64,000 nt of DNA from assembly GCA_900546495.1 (NCBI GenBank), contig URDN01000004.1, forward strand, positions 44,468 to 108,467, written 5' to 3'. Below are positions 37,257 to 45,546 of the stretch, piece by piece. Both the position numbers and the translations under genes were made by a program. Below the pieces are notes generated by a model. The model worked only from the letters and a program-made list of their open reading frames with translations. It was not told where the DNA came from and made no database searches. The DNA comes from an uncultured Lachnospiraceae bacterium (GTDB taxonomy: Bacteria > Bacillota > Clostridia > Lachnospirales > Lachnospiraceae). The stretch's first letter is position 1. Each line of letters begins with the position of its first letter.

Positions 37257-37694
37257 ATGAAGAAAATTTTTAATGAAAAGCAGCGCCTGGATGAAATCCT
37301 GGGCGTGATCCAGGACGAACAGGCATGGAGGGAAGGTGATGAGGATACTCCGTTCGAGTTCGGCGAAGAGGACGAACTTGACCTTGATATCGATGATATC
37401 GATACTCCGGACGAGGCGGAATATGCAAAACTGATTTGCCCTGAATCAGTGACGCTATGCCAGGGACTGGCACAGGTTTTCATGGATATGAAAATTTCAG
37501 AGTTCTTCGGGGAAGATTCAGAAGAATATGAAGCATACCTGAAGGACAATCCGGAGGTGGATCCATCCTGGATGACAATGGAGGATGTTTTTGAAATGGC
37601 ATACGACTATATCGACCGCTATCACTGGCGGGGCGTGCCGGAGTACCAGGAACATTTCATCAGTCTGACAGAACCAATTATAAGAGCGTTATAA
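37257..37694 (+). CDS. Small acidic protein of unknown function
   Basis: 145 aa with a very strong AAGGAGGT seven bases before the ATG. The first third is helical and basic-acidic (MKKIFNEKQRLDEILGVIQ). The middle is almost pure Asp/Glu (GEEDELDLDIDDIDTPDE). The end is helical with aromatics (TMEDVFEMAYDYIDRYHWRG). No family is recognised. Such acidity can mean a nucleic-acid mimic, an adaptor or an anti-defence protein, but nothing here proves it. It lies ahead of the ClpP-like gene, with imperfect tandem repeats after its stop, and could serve as an adaptor or substrate of that protease. Confidence 0.7.
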   Translation: MKKIFNEKQRLDEILGVIQDEQAWREGDEDTPFEFGEEDELDLDIDDIDTPDEAEYAKLICPESVTLCQGLAQVFMDMKISEFFGEDSEEYEAYLKDNPEVDPSWMTMEDVFEMAYDYIDRYHWRGVPEYQEHFISLTEPIIRAL

Positions 37695-37800
37695 AAGGTG
37701 AACGAGAGCAGTTCAGAACCGATTATAAAAAGATATAAAGGTTTGCGAGAGCATTTTAGAAGCGATTATAAAAGGTTTACGAGGGCATTTTTAGGATGCC
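37684..37800 (+). repeat. Three imperfect 37-43 bp tandem repeats
   Basis: Units begin at about 37684, 37721 and 37764, each of the form GATTATAAAA..GGTTTACGAGAGCATTTTAGAAGC. They start inside the last codons of the acidic gene. They leave a 72-codon open frame (37698-37916) that I do not consider a gene. Confidence 0.65.
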
Positions 37801-37884
37801 TGAAAATGGTACCAACAAAATTTAACTTAAAAATTTTAAAAATTAATTTAAAGACTGCAAAAAGGCAGCAGAAAGGACAACAAA

Positions 37885-38682
37885 ATGAATTTAAATACAA
37901 TGACAATGAATGTTAATGAAATGAACATGATGACAACAGAAGATATGATGATGTGCGGAGCGTACAACAATGCCGTTCTGCCAAGTCCGTATTTTGTGAA
38001 AGAAAATCACGCCGGCGTGGTCAGAACCTCCTGTCAGGATGAGCTGTTCCGCGAACGCATTATACATCTGTGCGGTCCGGTGGATATGGCGCAGGCTTAC
38101 GTCATCATTGACCAGCTGAAGTGTCTGGAAAAAGAAAATCCATTAGAACGGATCGTGATGCGTATCAGCAGCGGCGGTGGAGAAGTGTCCGCCGGACTGG
38201 CAATCTATGATGCCATGCGTGAAGTATCGTGTCCGATTGAGACGGTGTGCGAAGGCATGGCCGCCAGCATGGCAGCGGTGCTGTTCTGCGCCGGAACGTG
38301 CAGAACGATGATGCCGAATGCACAGCTTATGATACACGATCCGATCCTGCCGCGCACCGGTGGAAATGCCATGGCAATCCAGACGACGGCAGACCGCATT
38401 ATGGAGCTGCGCATGAAAATGGCACAGATACTGGCAACGCATACGGGAAAATCGCTGGAATCGATTTTGAATATGACGTGCCGCGACTACTATATGTCTG
38501 CAACAGAAGCTGTGAAATGTGGCTTTGCGGACAGGGTGAAAGAACCCATGAAGCCGATCCACATTCCGAACGATCTGGAAAAAGAAATGGCGCGTCCGGA
38601 ATGCAACCGCTCCGTAACTGCTTCTGATTTTGAGAAGCAGACGGGAGCACAGGTGCAGTCAGAAGCAAAAAAAGCGGACTGA
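37885..38682 (+). CDS. ClpP-like serine protease
   Basis: 265 aa with AAAGGA before the ATG. The ClpP/crotonase fold and full catalytic triad are visible: Ser in GMAASMAAVL, His in LMIHDP and Asp in TCRDYYMSATEAVKCGFAD. The N-terminus is odd: about nine Met in the first 24 residues and no typical ClpP axial loop. The C-terminal ~40 residues are an extension without similarity. Standard ClpP is ~195 aa and works as a 14-mer with ClpX/A/C. No Clp ATPase is nearby, and the next gene is a VirD4-type ATPase. ClpP relatives also act as phage prohead proteases. A mobile-element-specific protease is likely, partner unknown. Confidence 0.88.
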   Translation: MNLNTMTMNVNEMNMMTTEDMMMCGAYNNAVLPSPYFVKENHAGVVRTSCQDELFRERIIHLCGPVDMAQAYVIIDQLKCLEKENPLERIVMRISSGGGEVSAGLAIYDAMREVSCPIETVCEGMAASMAAVLFCAGTCRTMMPNAQLMIHDPILPRTGGNAMAIQTTADRIMELRMKMAQILATHTGKSLESILNMTCRDYYMSATEAVKCGFADRVKEPMKPIHIPNDLEKEMARPECNRSVTASDFEKQTGAQVQSEAKKAD

Positions 38683-38840
38683 CAATCAGTAACTTCACAG
38701 CAAAAGGTAACTAAGTAACATTTAACATAACAAACATTTTCGAAGAAAAATTCTACAAAAACCTAACAAAAAAATTTTACAACAAGAAAAAACCTAACAA
38801 AAATCTAAAAAATTACTACAAGAAAGAGAGGAACTTTACC
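38683..38840 (+). promoter_or_regulatory. G-poor leader of the coupling-protein gene
   Basis: 158 bp, nearly free of G on the + strand, with repeated cctaacaaaaa and ctacaa words just before AGAGAGGAAC and the start codon. Similar G-poor leaders precede the acidic and ClpP-like genes. An RNA of this composition would be unstructured. No promoter hexamers stand out. Confidence 0.4.
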
Positions 38841-40292
38841 ATGAAAAATTTTGATACAAAAGAGATTACAGGAGCAGCTTTAAACGCGAATTCCAGCGTA
38901 CGTCTGCTGGCAGATGGAATCTGCATTTCCAATGATACAACACAGACGCATCTGAACAACAATGATCTGATCATTGGTCCGCCAGGTTCCGGAAAAACCA
39001 GAAACTACTGTAAACCAAATATCATGCAGGCAGAAGAAAGCATGATCATTACAGATACCAAAGGGGTTCTGTACGGAGAGATGGCGGAGTATTTGACGAA
39101 AGCCGGATACATCGTCGAGTGTCTGGATTTTGATGATGTGTCTCACTCCTGCGGATATAATCCTTTCGAGTATATTCGCAGATCCTCAGACGGCAAATTC
39201 AATGAACGTGATGTGCTGACGATGGCGGCAACACTTGTACCGGTGAAAAATCAGAAAGATCCTTACTGGGAGCGTTCTTCACAGGTATTACTGCAAAGCA
39301 TCATCTCCTTCTTGCTGGAATTTGCTGAAGAGGAGGACTGTACGGTGCAGGGAATGATGCGCCTGTTTCGGGAAACGAGCATGGATACCGGAAATCCACC
39401 AATGGGGGTGAAGACGCATTACCATCAAATTATGGAAAAACTGGAAAAAGAGCATCCGAATTGCTTTGCAGCAAAACAGTTCCGCATGATGGACTGTGCT
39501 GCGGAGCGGACGTTCTCCTGTGTCCGTTCTATCTGTGCATCCCATCTGGCAGGATTCGATTTTGACGGAATCGAACATATGACAGAGGAACAGAATTCTA
39601 TAGATCTGCGAGATTTTGGCAGGCGTAAGCATGCGCTGTTTGTCAATGTATCGGATACAGACCGCTCTCTGGATCCTCTGATTAATCTGTTCTATGCACA
39701 GGCAATCCATCTGCTCTGCTATGAGGCAGACCATACCTATGTGACACACAGACTGCCGCGGGCAGTACGATTCTATTTTGATGATTTCGCTGCCAACACG
39801 CTGATCCCGGATTTTGACAAACTGATTTCCGTTATTCGTTCCAGAAATATTGCATTCAGCATTGTGCTTCAGAGTATTTCACAGCTGGAGCAGCTCTATG
39901 GCGCACCTGCGGCAACAACCATCTTAAATGGTTGTGATACGCTGATCTATCTGGGCGGACAGGATGTACAGACCGGTGATCTGATTGCAAGAAAAGCAAA
40001 CAGACCGCTGGGTGAGATTCTGGCGATGCCACTTGACAAGGAGTATCTGTTCGTGCGTGGTCAGAAACCTGTGATGACAGCAAAATGCGATATTCGGAAG
40101 CATCCAAAGTATGCTTATATCCATGAGGTCAATCTGGAAAATACTGAAGCAGAGGAGATCCTGAGGGAAGGCGGACTGCCATTCTATACAGGAGATCCTG
40201 CTGTGGATGGAATTGAAGATACCAAATGGAACTGGGTTCCGAAAAAGAAAGAAGTGCCTTTACCGGAAGGAGAAGAACACCCATTTGAATAA
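38841..40292 (+). CDS. VirD4/TraG-type coupling ATPase (type IV secretion)
   Basis: 483 aa with GAGAGGAAC before the ATG. Walker A is GPPGSGKTRN (~residue 50), followed by ESMIITDTKGVLYGEM and SCGYNPFEYIRRSSDG, all typical of the TraG/VirD4 family. Walker B is VRFYFDDFA (~310). The TraG C-terminal motif RNIAFSIVLQSISQLEQLYG and the NGCDTLIYLGGQD segment follow. The usual N-terminal transmembrane helices are absent, so it may be a soluble member. In conjugation these hexamers feed relaxase-bound DNA or effectors to the secretion channel. Here no relaxase, VirB4/VirB6 or other channel gene is present, so it is an orphan or uses channels encoded elsewhere. Confidence 0.88.
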   Translation: MKNFDTKEITGAALNANSSVRLLADGICISNDTTQTHLNNNDLIIGPPGSGKTRNYCKPNIMQAEESMIITDTKGVLYGEMAEYLTKAGYIVECLDFDDVSHSCGYNPFEYIRRSSDGKFNERDVLTMAATLVPVKNQKDPYWERSSQVLLQSIISFLLEFAEEEDCTVQGMMRLFRETSMDTGNPPMGVKTHYHQIMEKLEKEHPNCFAAKQFRMMDCAAERTFSCVRSICASHLAGFDFDGIEHMTEEQNSIDLRDFGRRKHALFVNVSDTDRSLDPLINLFYAQAIHLLCYEADHTYVTHRLPRAVRFYFDDFAANTLIPDFDKLISVIRSRNIAFSIVLQSISQLEQLYGAPAATTILNGCDTLIYLGGQDVQTGDLIARKANRPLGEILAMPLDKEYLFVRGQKPVMTAKCDIRKHPKYAYIHEVNLENTEAEEILREGGLPFYTGDPAVDGIEDTKWNWVPKKKEVPLPEGEEHPFE

Positions 40293-40312
40293 TGGGCGTT
40301 CTTCTATTTTTC
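40271..40312 (+). terminator. Terminator overlapping the end of the coupling-ATPase gene
   Basis: AGAAGAACACCCA (40271-40283) pairs with TGGGCGTTCTTCT (40293-40305), followed by ATTTTTCT. The stop codon lies in the loop. Confidence 0.8.
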
Positions 40313-40377
40313 TATAAGTATTATGAATTACCTTACAAAGAAAGGAGGCGAATAGTTCCTGTATAAATTATAATGAA

Positions 40378-41655
40378 TTATAATGTCGTCTGAAAACGAA
40401 ACTCTCCGGTTGAGGCAAAGAATCCGTAGATCCCATGATATTTTTCAATGACAGAGATCATGCTCTGTACACCGATTCCGTGTCCGGCACGATGAGACAC
40501 CGGAATGTCATTTTCAAATACCGGTTCTTTGCCGTAACTGTTTGCCATATTGATACAGAGCTGATGGTTTTTCTCATAGATCTTCAGGCGAATGTAACGG
40601 GTATTCGGATCCGCAATATCTTCGCAGGCGTGGATCGCATTTTCCAACGCATTCGCCAGAAGACTGCATAGATCCGGAATCTGAAATCTGGAAAAATCTG
40701 TGGCAGTTACAGACACGGTTGTCTGAATATCCTGCTCCGAAGCTTTTTCCAGATAAGAGGATAAGATCAGGTTGAGTGCTTCGTTAATACAATATTTTTT
40801 TACTGGAATTTTATCCAGATCATCGCAGATCCCTTCCATATACTGCATTGCCTGTTCCAGCTGATTTCCCTGGATACATTCCTGAAGAAAGTGAAGGTGG
40901 TGGCGCAGGTCGTGCCGGTAGATGGAAGATTTTTTGTCTGCCAGCGACAGCTGTGCAATCTCTTTTTGCGCCTGAGCGGCAGCGGTATTTAAAAGAAGAT
41001 TTTCACGTTCTGCCTGATTTCTTTGACTGGAAAATTCAATGGTCATAATGGAGAGGATAAAGTACAAAAGTACAATAAAACTATCCATGAAGTCAATGAT
41101 AACCGGACCGCCGGTGTACATCAGATCTGTATACACGGTAAAAGTATACTCCAGAATGTAGTAGGACAGTGGAAGCAGCATAAACAATGCCAGAATCGTT
41201 TTGCTTTCATGTTTTAATTTGATGATATGGGGTGTTATATATTTTATTACAAGAAATAAAAGCGGAAGTGTTGCAACAATGGCTGTTACATCTGAAATAA
41301 TTGGATCATAACCGAAAAAGCTGGATACAAATGTGCCGATCCATTTTCGTGGGGTACACATCAGATAAGCAGACAAAACTGCTACCATGGAAACATAAAT
41401 ACTCCTTTTCAGTCCAAAACAAATCAACAGGATCAGTGGCAAATGAATCAGCAGCGGATAATATTGATAAAGTCTGTTTTCGCCAAAAATCAGATAAAAC
41501 AGGAACTGTCCCATGCCAAAAGCCAGATAGAACAGCAGGTAAATTTTTCGTTGTGTGCGAAAAGAAATGTCTGCGAGACATAAGGATGTGGTAATACCGA
41601 AAAACAGTACAAAGGCATAATTAATAAAGTTTAACATAACGGACAGATCTGTCAT
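40378..41655 (-). CDS. Agr-type sensor histidine kinase (GHKL)
   Basis: 425 aa. Residues ~1-205 hold six hydrophobic segments, as in AgrC-like peptide sensors. A coiled linker leads to the phospho-acceptor region SSIYRHDLRHHLHFL (His in RHDLRHH). The C-terminal GHKL ATPase domain follows (LANALENAIHACE N-box, then SHRAGHGIGVQSM with the G-box). Kinases of this class pair with LytTR response regulators and often read secreted peptides. The regulator gene precedes it and overlaps its start by four bases. No agrB/agrD-like peptide genes lie nearby, so the signal is unknown. Confidence 0.9.
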   Translation of the reverse strand: MTDLSVMLNFINYAFVLFFGITTSLCLADISFRTQRKIYLLFYLAFGMGQFLFYLIFGENRLYQYYPLLIHLPLILLICFGLKRSIYVSMVAVLSAYLMCTPRKWIGTFVSSFFGYDPIISDVTAIVATLPLLFLVIKYITPHIIKLKHESKTILALFMLLPLSYYILEYTFTVYTDLMYTGGPVIIDFMDSFIVLLYFILSIMTIEFSSQRNQAERENLLLNTAAAQAQKEIAQLSLADKKSSIYRHDLRHHLHFLQECIQGNQLEQAMQYMEGICDDLDKIPVKKYCINEALNLILSSYLEKASEQDIQTTVSVTATDFSRFQIPDLCSLLANALENAIHACEDIADPNTRYIRLKIYEKNHQLCINMANSYGKEPVFENDIPVSHRAGHGIGVQSMISVIEKYHGIYGFFASTGEFRFQTTL

Positions 41656-42371
41656 GGTGTGTCCTCCATCTGATAGGCAAGGTAATGTTTGCGGATTTCT
41701 GTCAATCTTCGTTGTGCCAGCGGCAGTACGGTACCATTTTGCAGCTGCATATCCGCAGTACCGATCAGGCGGATATAGTTCATATTCACAAGAAAAGAGC
41801 GGTGTGTCAGAATAAATTCCGGGTTTTGCAGAAGCTGGTCACAGACAGCGGAAAAACGGTCTGTGCAGGTGACCTGTTCTCCGTTTGCCAGATAATAAAG
41901 GACTTTTCTTCCCTGTGCTTCCACGTACATAAGCTGATTTAACGGAATTTTATGTACACCGATACTGCTTTTCAGAACAAGAGACCTGCCCTGTTCCTGT
42001 TCCCGGATTTTTTGAATTTCATCCAACGTTTCATAAAAGCGCTCCGGCACGATCGGCTTCATCAGGTAATTTGTCGCTTTTACTGTATAGCTTTCTACCG
42101 CGTACTCCGGTGATGTGGTAAGAAAAATAATGTCCGCGGATTTGTCGAAGCTGCGGATTTTACGTGCCAGCTCCATACCGGTGATGTCCGGCATAATGAT
42201 ATCCAACAGAAATAGGTCGTATCGGGTTCCTGAGAGGGTGTCTGCCAGATCACGGCTATTGTGAAACGGGCAGATGGTAAAGGCCAGGTTTTGTTTCGCC
42301 TGATAATTGTCCAGCAGAGACAATATATGAGACAGCTCCTGTCTGTTATCATCACAGATTGCGATTTTCAT
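41652..42371 (-). CDS. LytTR-family response regulator
   Basis: 239 aa. The receiver domain, residues ~1-120, has the acidic pair ICDDN, the phosphorylated Asp in LFLLDIIMPD and the later Lys in TNYLMKPI. The LytTR DNA-binding domain covers residues ~135-235 (IPLNQLMYVEAQGRKVLYYLANGE, FILTHRSFLVNMNYI). It binds direct repeats near target promoters. GGAGGG precedes the start. Cognate of the adjacent GHKL kinase; targets not evident in the window. Confidence 0.92.
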   Translation of the reverse strand: MKIAICDDNRQELSHILSLLDNYQAKQNLAFTICPFHNSRDLADTLSGTRYDLFLLDIIMPDITGMELARKIRSFDKSADIIFLTTSPEYAVESYTVKATNYLMKPIVPERFYETLDEIQKIREQEQGRSLVLKSSIGVHKIPLNQLMYVEAQGRKVLYYLANGEQVTCTDRFSAVCDQLLQNPEFILTHRSFLVNMNYIRLIGTADMQLQNGTVLPLAQRRLTEIRKHYLAYQMEDTP

Positions 42372-42400
42372 TTTTACCCTCCTTTTCGGTGATCGTGTTT

Positions 42401-42498
42401 ATCTCAGTCGAGAAGACTCCCTCTTCTGCAAGTGGTGAGTAATAACAAGTCTTTCTCAGTGGGAATACAATCTCCGACTGAGATAAACGCTCCGCGAG
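42401..42498 (+). repeat. Dispersed repeat, copy R5 (module 1 only)
   Basis: ATCTCAGTCGAGAAGACTCCC through CTCCGACTGAGATAAACGCTCCGCGAG, the 98 bp of module 1 with no module 2. It lies 30 bp ahead of the LytTR regulator start, on the opposite strand. The remainder of 42499-42760 has no gene; it carries the rsmH leader. Confidence 0.85.
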
Positions 42499-42760
42499 TT
42501 CGTACTCCCACAATTCTACCCAACAGTAAGTAAGGAATGCGCCATTTGGCTGCTTAAGTTAGATTATACGCGCAGCAGAGATAAAAAGCTACCGACTTTC
42601 TCTGTTATTCATGCACAAAAATACATCATTCGTGTAAAATTGTGATTCTGACATAAATACAGGTTCATAATATCTAAAAATGCGGTTCTTGATTTGCTCA
42701 CGGGACTTCGCTATAATGAGTATGACCATGAAAAAGTATCTGCAATTAGAAAGGAATTTT

Positions 42761-43825
42761 ATGGAGATCGAAACACAGACCCCGCACAAGCGACGTGTGC
42801 GTTATAAAGGAAAATATCCAAAGAAATTTGAGGAAAAGTACAAAGAATTACAACCGGAAAAATACCGGGATACCATTGAGCATGTCATTGCAAAAGGCAA
42901 TACACCGGCAGGCATGCACATTTCCATTATGGTAAAAGAGATTCTGGATTTTCTGGAGATCAAACCGGGACAGATTGGCTTTGACGCGACTTTGGGCTAT
43001 GGCGGTCATACAAAGGCGATGATGCAGTGCCTTCAGGGGGAAGGTCATATGTATGCCACGGATGTAGATCCGGAAGAATCCGCAAAGACCAGAAAACGTC
43101 TGGCAGAGCAGGGATTTGGTGAGGACATGCTGACGGTAAAACTGCAGAATTTCTGCACCATTGATGAGATTGCAAAAGAAGTCGGCGGTTTTGACTTTAT
43201 TCTGGCAGACCTTGGGGTATCCTCTATGCAGATCGACAATCCGAAACGCGGTTTTTCTTATAAGGTAGACGGACCGCTGGATCTGCGCCTGAATCAGGAA
43301 AAGGGTATCAGCGCGGCAGAACGGCTGGATCATATTTCCTTTGAGGAACTGGCAGGTATGCTGGATGAAAATTCCGATGAGCCGTATTGTGAGGAGATCG
43401 CAGAGGCAATTGTAAAAGAAATTCGCAGGGGAAACCGGATTGATACAACCACAAAACTGCGACAGATCATTGAGAAAACACTGGAATTTCTGCCGGAAAA
43501 AGAGCGTAAAGATACCGTCAAAAAGACTTGTCAGAGAGTTTTTCAGGCACTTCGTATTGATGTGAACCGGGAATTTGAAGTGCTGTACGAATTTATGGAG
43601 AAACTTCCGGGAGCTTTAAAACCGGGTGGACGTGTGGCAATTCTGACATTTCATTCCGGAGAGGACCGTCTGGTGAAAAAAGCTTTAAAGGATGGCTATA
43701 AGAGCGGTATCTATACAGATTATGCAAAGGATGTCATTCGTCCGTCCGCACAGGAGTGTGCACAGAATGGACGTGCCCGTTCTACAAAAATGCGTTGGGC
43801 GATCCGGTCTGATATGAAACTTTAG
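42761..43825 (+). CDS. rsmH: 16S rRNA (cytosine1402-N4)-methyltransferase RsmH, long form
   Basis: 354 aa from ATG 42761 (MEIETQTPHK), with AAAGGA upstream; in-frame ATGs from 42680 on lack this. SAM-binding motif FDATLGYGGHTKAM, then DLGVSSMQIDNPKRGFSYKVDGPLDLR, characteristic of RsmH/MraW, and VAILTFHSGEDRLVKKALK. It carries a ~45-residue basic N-terminal extension, and the gene stands apart from any cell-division (mra/fts) cluster. Many Clostridia have such a second, longer RsmH paralogue; whether a canonical copy also exists cannot be judged here. Confidence 0.9.
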   Translation: MEIETQTPHKRRVRYKGKYPKKFEEKYKELQPEKYRDTIEHVIAKGNTPAGMHISIMVKEILDFLEIKPGQIGFDATLGYGGHTKAMMQCLQGEGHMYATDVDPEESAKTRKRLAEQGFGEDMLTVKLQNFCTIDEIAKEVGGFDFILADLGVSSMQIDNPKRGFSYKVDGPLDLRLNQEKGISAAERLDHISFEELAGMLDENSDEPYCEEIAEAIVKEIRRGNRIDTTTKLRQIIEKTLEFLPEKERKDTVKKTCQRVFQALRIDVNREFEVLYEFMEKLPGALKPGGRVAILTFHSGEDRLVKKALKDGYKSGIYTDYAKDVIRPSAQECAQNGRARSTKMRWAIRSDMKL

Positions 43826-43886
43826 ATGAAAAATAAAAAGATGAAATGTGCAGAAGGTTTAGTTTCTTTAGAAAGAAGAGAATAGC

Positions 43887-45263
43887 GTGAAGAAAAATAA
43901 GTATGAGATTGATATGTGCAATGGCACGATTATGGACAAACTGATCTCCTTTGCACTTCCACTGATGTTGTCAGGTGTCTTACAGCTCATGTTCAACGCG
44001 GTGGACATTATTGTAGTGGGAAGATTCAGTGGAAGTCAGGCACTGGCGGCGGTAGGTTCTACGACAGCGCTGATCGCAGTTTTTACAAATTTATTTATTG
44101 GAATTTCACTGGGGGCAAATGTACTGGCAGCGCGTTTTTTTGCGGCGGGCCGTGACAAAGAAATGTCGGAAACCGTGCATACCGCGATTCTGCTGGCGTT
44201 GGTCAGCGGAATTGTGATGGCGTTTGTGGGTGTTATTTTTGCCAAAGGTGCCCTGGAACTGATGGGAACGCCAGATGATGTCATTAAACTGTCCGCTTTA
44301 TATATGCGGATTTATTTCTGCGGAATGCCGTTTTTTATGCTGTATAACTATGGTGCGGCGATTCTGCGTGCGGTGGGAGATACGAAACGACCGTTGATGT
44401 TTTTGCTGGTTTCCGGTTGTACCAATGCGGCACTGAATCTGTTGCTTGTCATCAAGTTTGATATGGACGTGGCAGGTGTCGGCATTGCGACGGTGATCTC
44501 GCAGATGATCTCCTGCGTGCTGGTTTTGCGGTGCCTGCATAATACGGACAGCAGTTATCGGCTGTATTTTTCAAAGCTGAAGATTAAAAAAGAGTACATG
44601 TTGCAGATTTTTCAGGTTGGAATCCCGGCTGGCATTCAGAGTACGGTTATCAACCTGTCAAACGTGTTATTGCAGTCTTCCGTAAACTCTTTTGGTTCTA
44701 CGGCAATGGCTGGTTACACGGCAGCAAATAACTTGTTTGGTTTTTTGTATGTGTCCGTCAATTCCGTGACACAGGCATGCATGAGTTTTACCAGCCAGAA
44801 TTATGGCGTGGGAAAACTGAAACGAATGGACCGGGTATTGCGTGACTGCATCATTCTGACCGTGAGCGTGTCATTGGTGATCGGCGTCGGTGTGTATGTG
44901 TTTGGACCGGAGATTTTGCAAATCTATACAACGGATCCGGATGTTATTCAGTGTGCAATGGAAATTCTGCTGTATACAACGGTGACGTATTTCTGCTGCG
45001 GTCTGATGGATCTGTTCCCGGGTGCGCTGCGTGGTATGGGACATTCTGCGGTGCCGATGATTCTGTCTGTCATCGGAACGGTAGGAACACGAATTTTCTG
45101 GATTTACTGTATTTTCCCGAATCACAGATCGTTGTCGATCCTGTTTATTTCCTATCCGGCATCATGGATTCTGACAATCATTATGCAGGTTATCTGCTTC
45201 TACTTTGTAAGACGGCATGTGCATCGGACGCATAAAGATACAGAGAGCCTGGCTGAAGCATAG
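43887..45263 (+). CDS. MATE-family efflux transporter
   Basis: 458 aa, GTG start with AGAAAGAAG upstream. Twelve hydrophobic segments occur in two related halves. The N-terminal motif MDKLISFALPLMLSGVLQLMFNAVDIIVVGRF is typical of NorM/DinF-type MATE proteins, which export drugs or metabolites using sodium or proton gradients. Substrate unknown. It follows rsmH by 61 bp without a terminator, so it may be read through from that gene. Confidence 0.92.
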   Translation: MKKNKYEIDMCNGTIMDKLISFALPLMLSGVLQLMFNAVDIIVVGRFSGSQALAAVGSTTALIAVFTNLFIGISLGANVLAARFFAAGRDKEMSETVHTAILLALVSGIVMAFVGVIFAKGALELMGTPDDVIKLSALYMRIYFCGMPFFMLYNYGAAILRAVGDTKRPLMFLLVSGCTNAALNLLLVIKFDMDVAGVGIATVISQMISCVLVLRCLHNTDSSYRLYFSKLKIKKEYMLQIFQVGIPAGIQSTVINLSNVLLQSSVNSFGSTAMAGYTAANNLFGFLYVSVNSVTQACMSFTSQNYGVGKLKRMDRVLRDCIILTVSVSLVIGVGVYVFGPEILQIYTTDPDVIQCAMEILLYTTVTYFCCGLMDLFPGALRGMGHSAVPMILSVIGTVGTRIFWIYCIFPNHRSLSILFISYPASWILTIIMQVICFYFVRRHVHRTHKDTESLAEA

Positions 45264-45293
45264 ATAAATAATGATACAATATGAAAAGGAGCA

Positions 45294-45320
45294 TTCCCGG
45301 ATTTTCGGGTTTGTTTCTTT
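45294..45320 (+). terminator. Weak terminator after the MATE gene
   Basis: CCCG-GATTTT-CGGG followed by TTTGTTTCTTTTTTT. The stem is short but the T-rich tail is good. Confidence 0.5.
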
Positions 45321-45443
45321 TTTTGGAAAAAAGTTACAAAACAGGCTCAAAAAGTTCGGAAAAAGGTTACGGAAAGTATTGTATATACATAGAAAAAAGT
45401 TACAATACTATATATTAGAACGCTGATTCGTAAAAATCCAGAG

Positions 45444-45468
45444 TTGACACACAAAGTATTGGTATAAT
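45444..45468 (+). promoter_or_regulatory. Probable spoVT promoter (extended -10)
   Basis: TGGTATAAT (45460-45468) is a TGn-type extended -10, 79 bp before the start. TTGACA (45444-45449) is present but only 13 bases away, too close for a standard -35. Forespore control by sigma G, known for spoVT in Bacillus, could not be confirmed. Confidence 0.4.
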
Positions 45469-45546
45469 CTGATTCTGTTTCCACATACTAGATGTACAAC
45501 AAAATTATGGAAAATATATTGTGAGAAACAGGAGGTTTTTATTAAT

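Noticed and set aside
37698..37916. 72-codon open frame with GTG start downstream of the acidic protein gene
   Set aside because: It runs through imperfect tandem repeats and very AT-rich DNA, has a low-complexity Lys-rich end, and overlaps the well-supported start of the ClpP-like gene.
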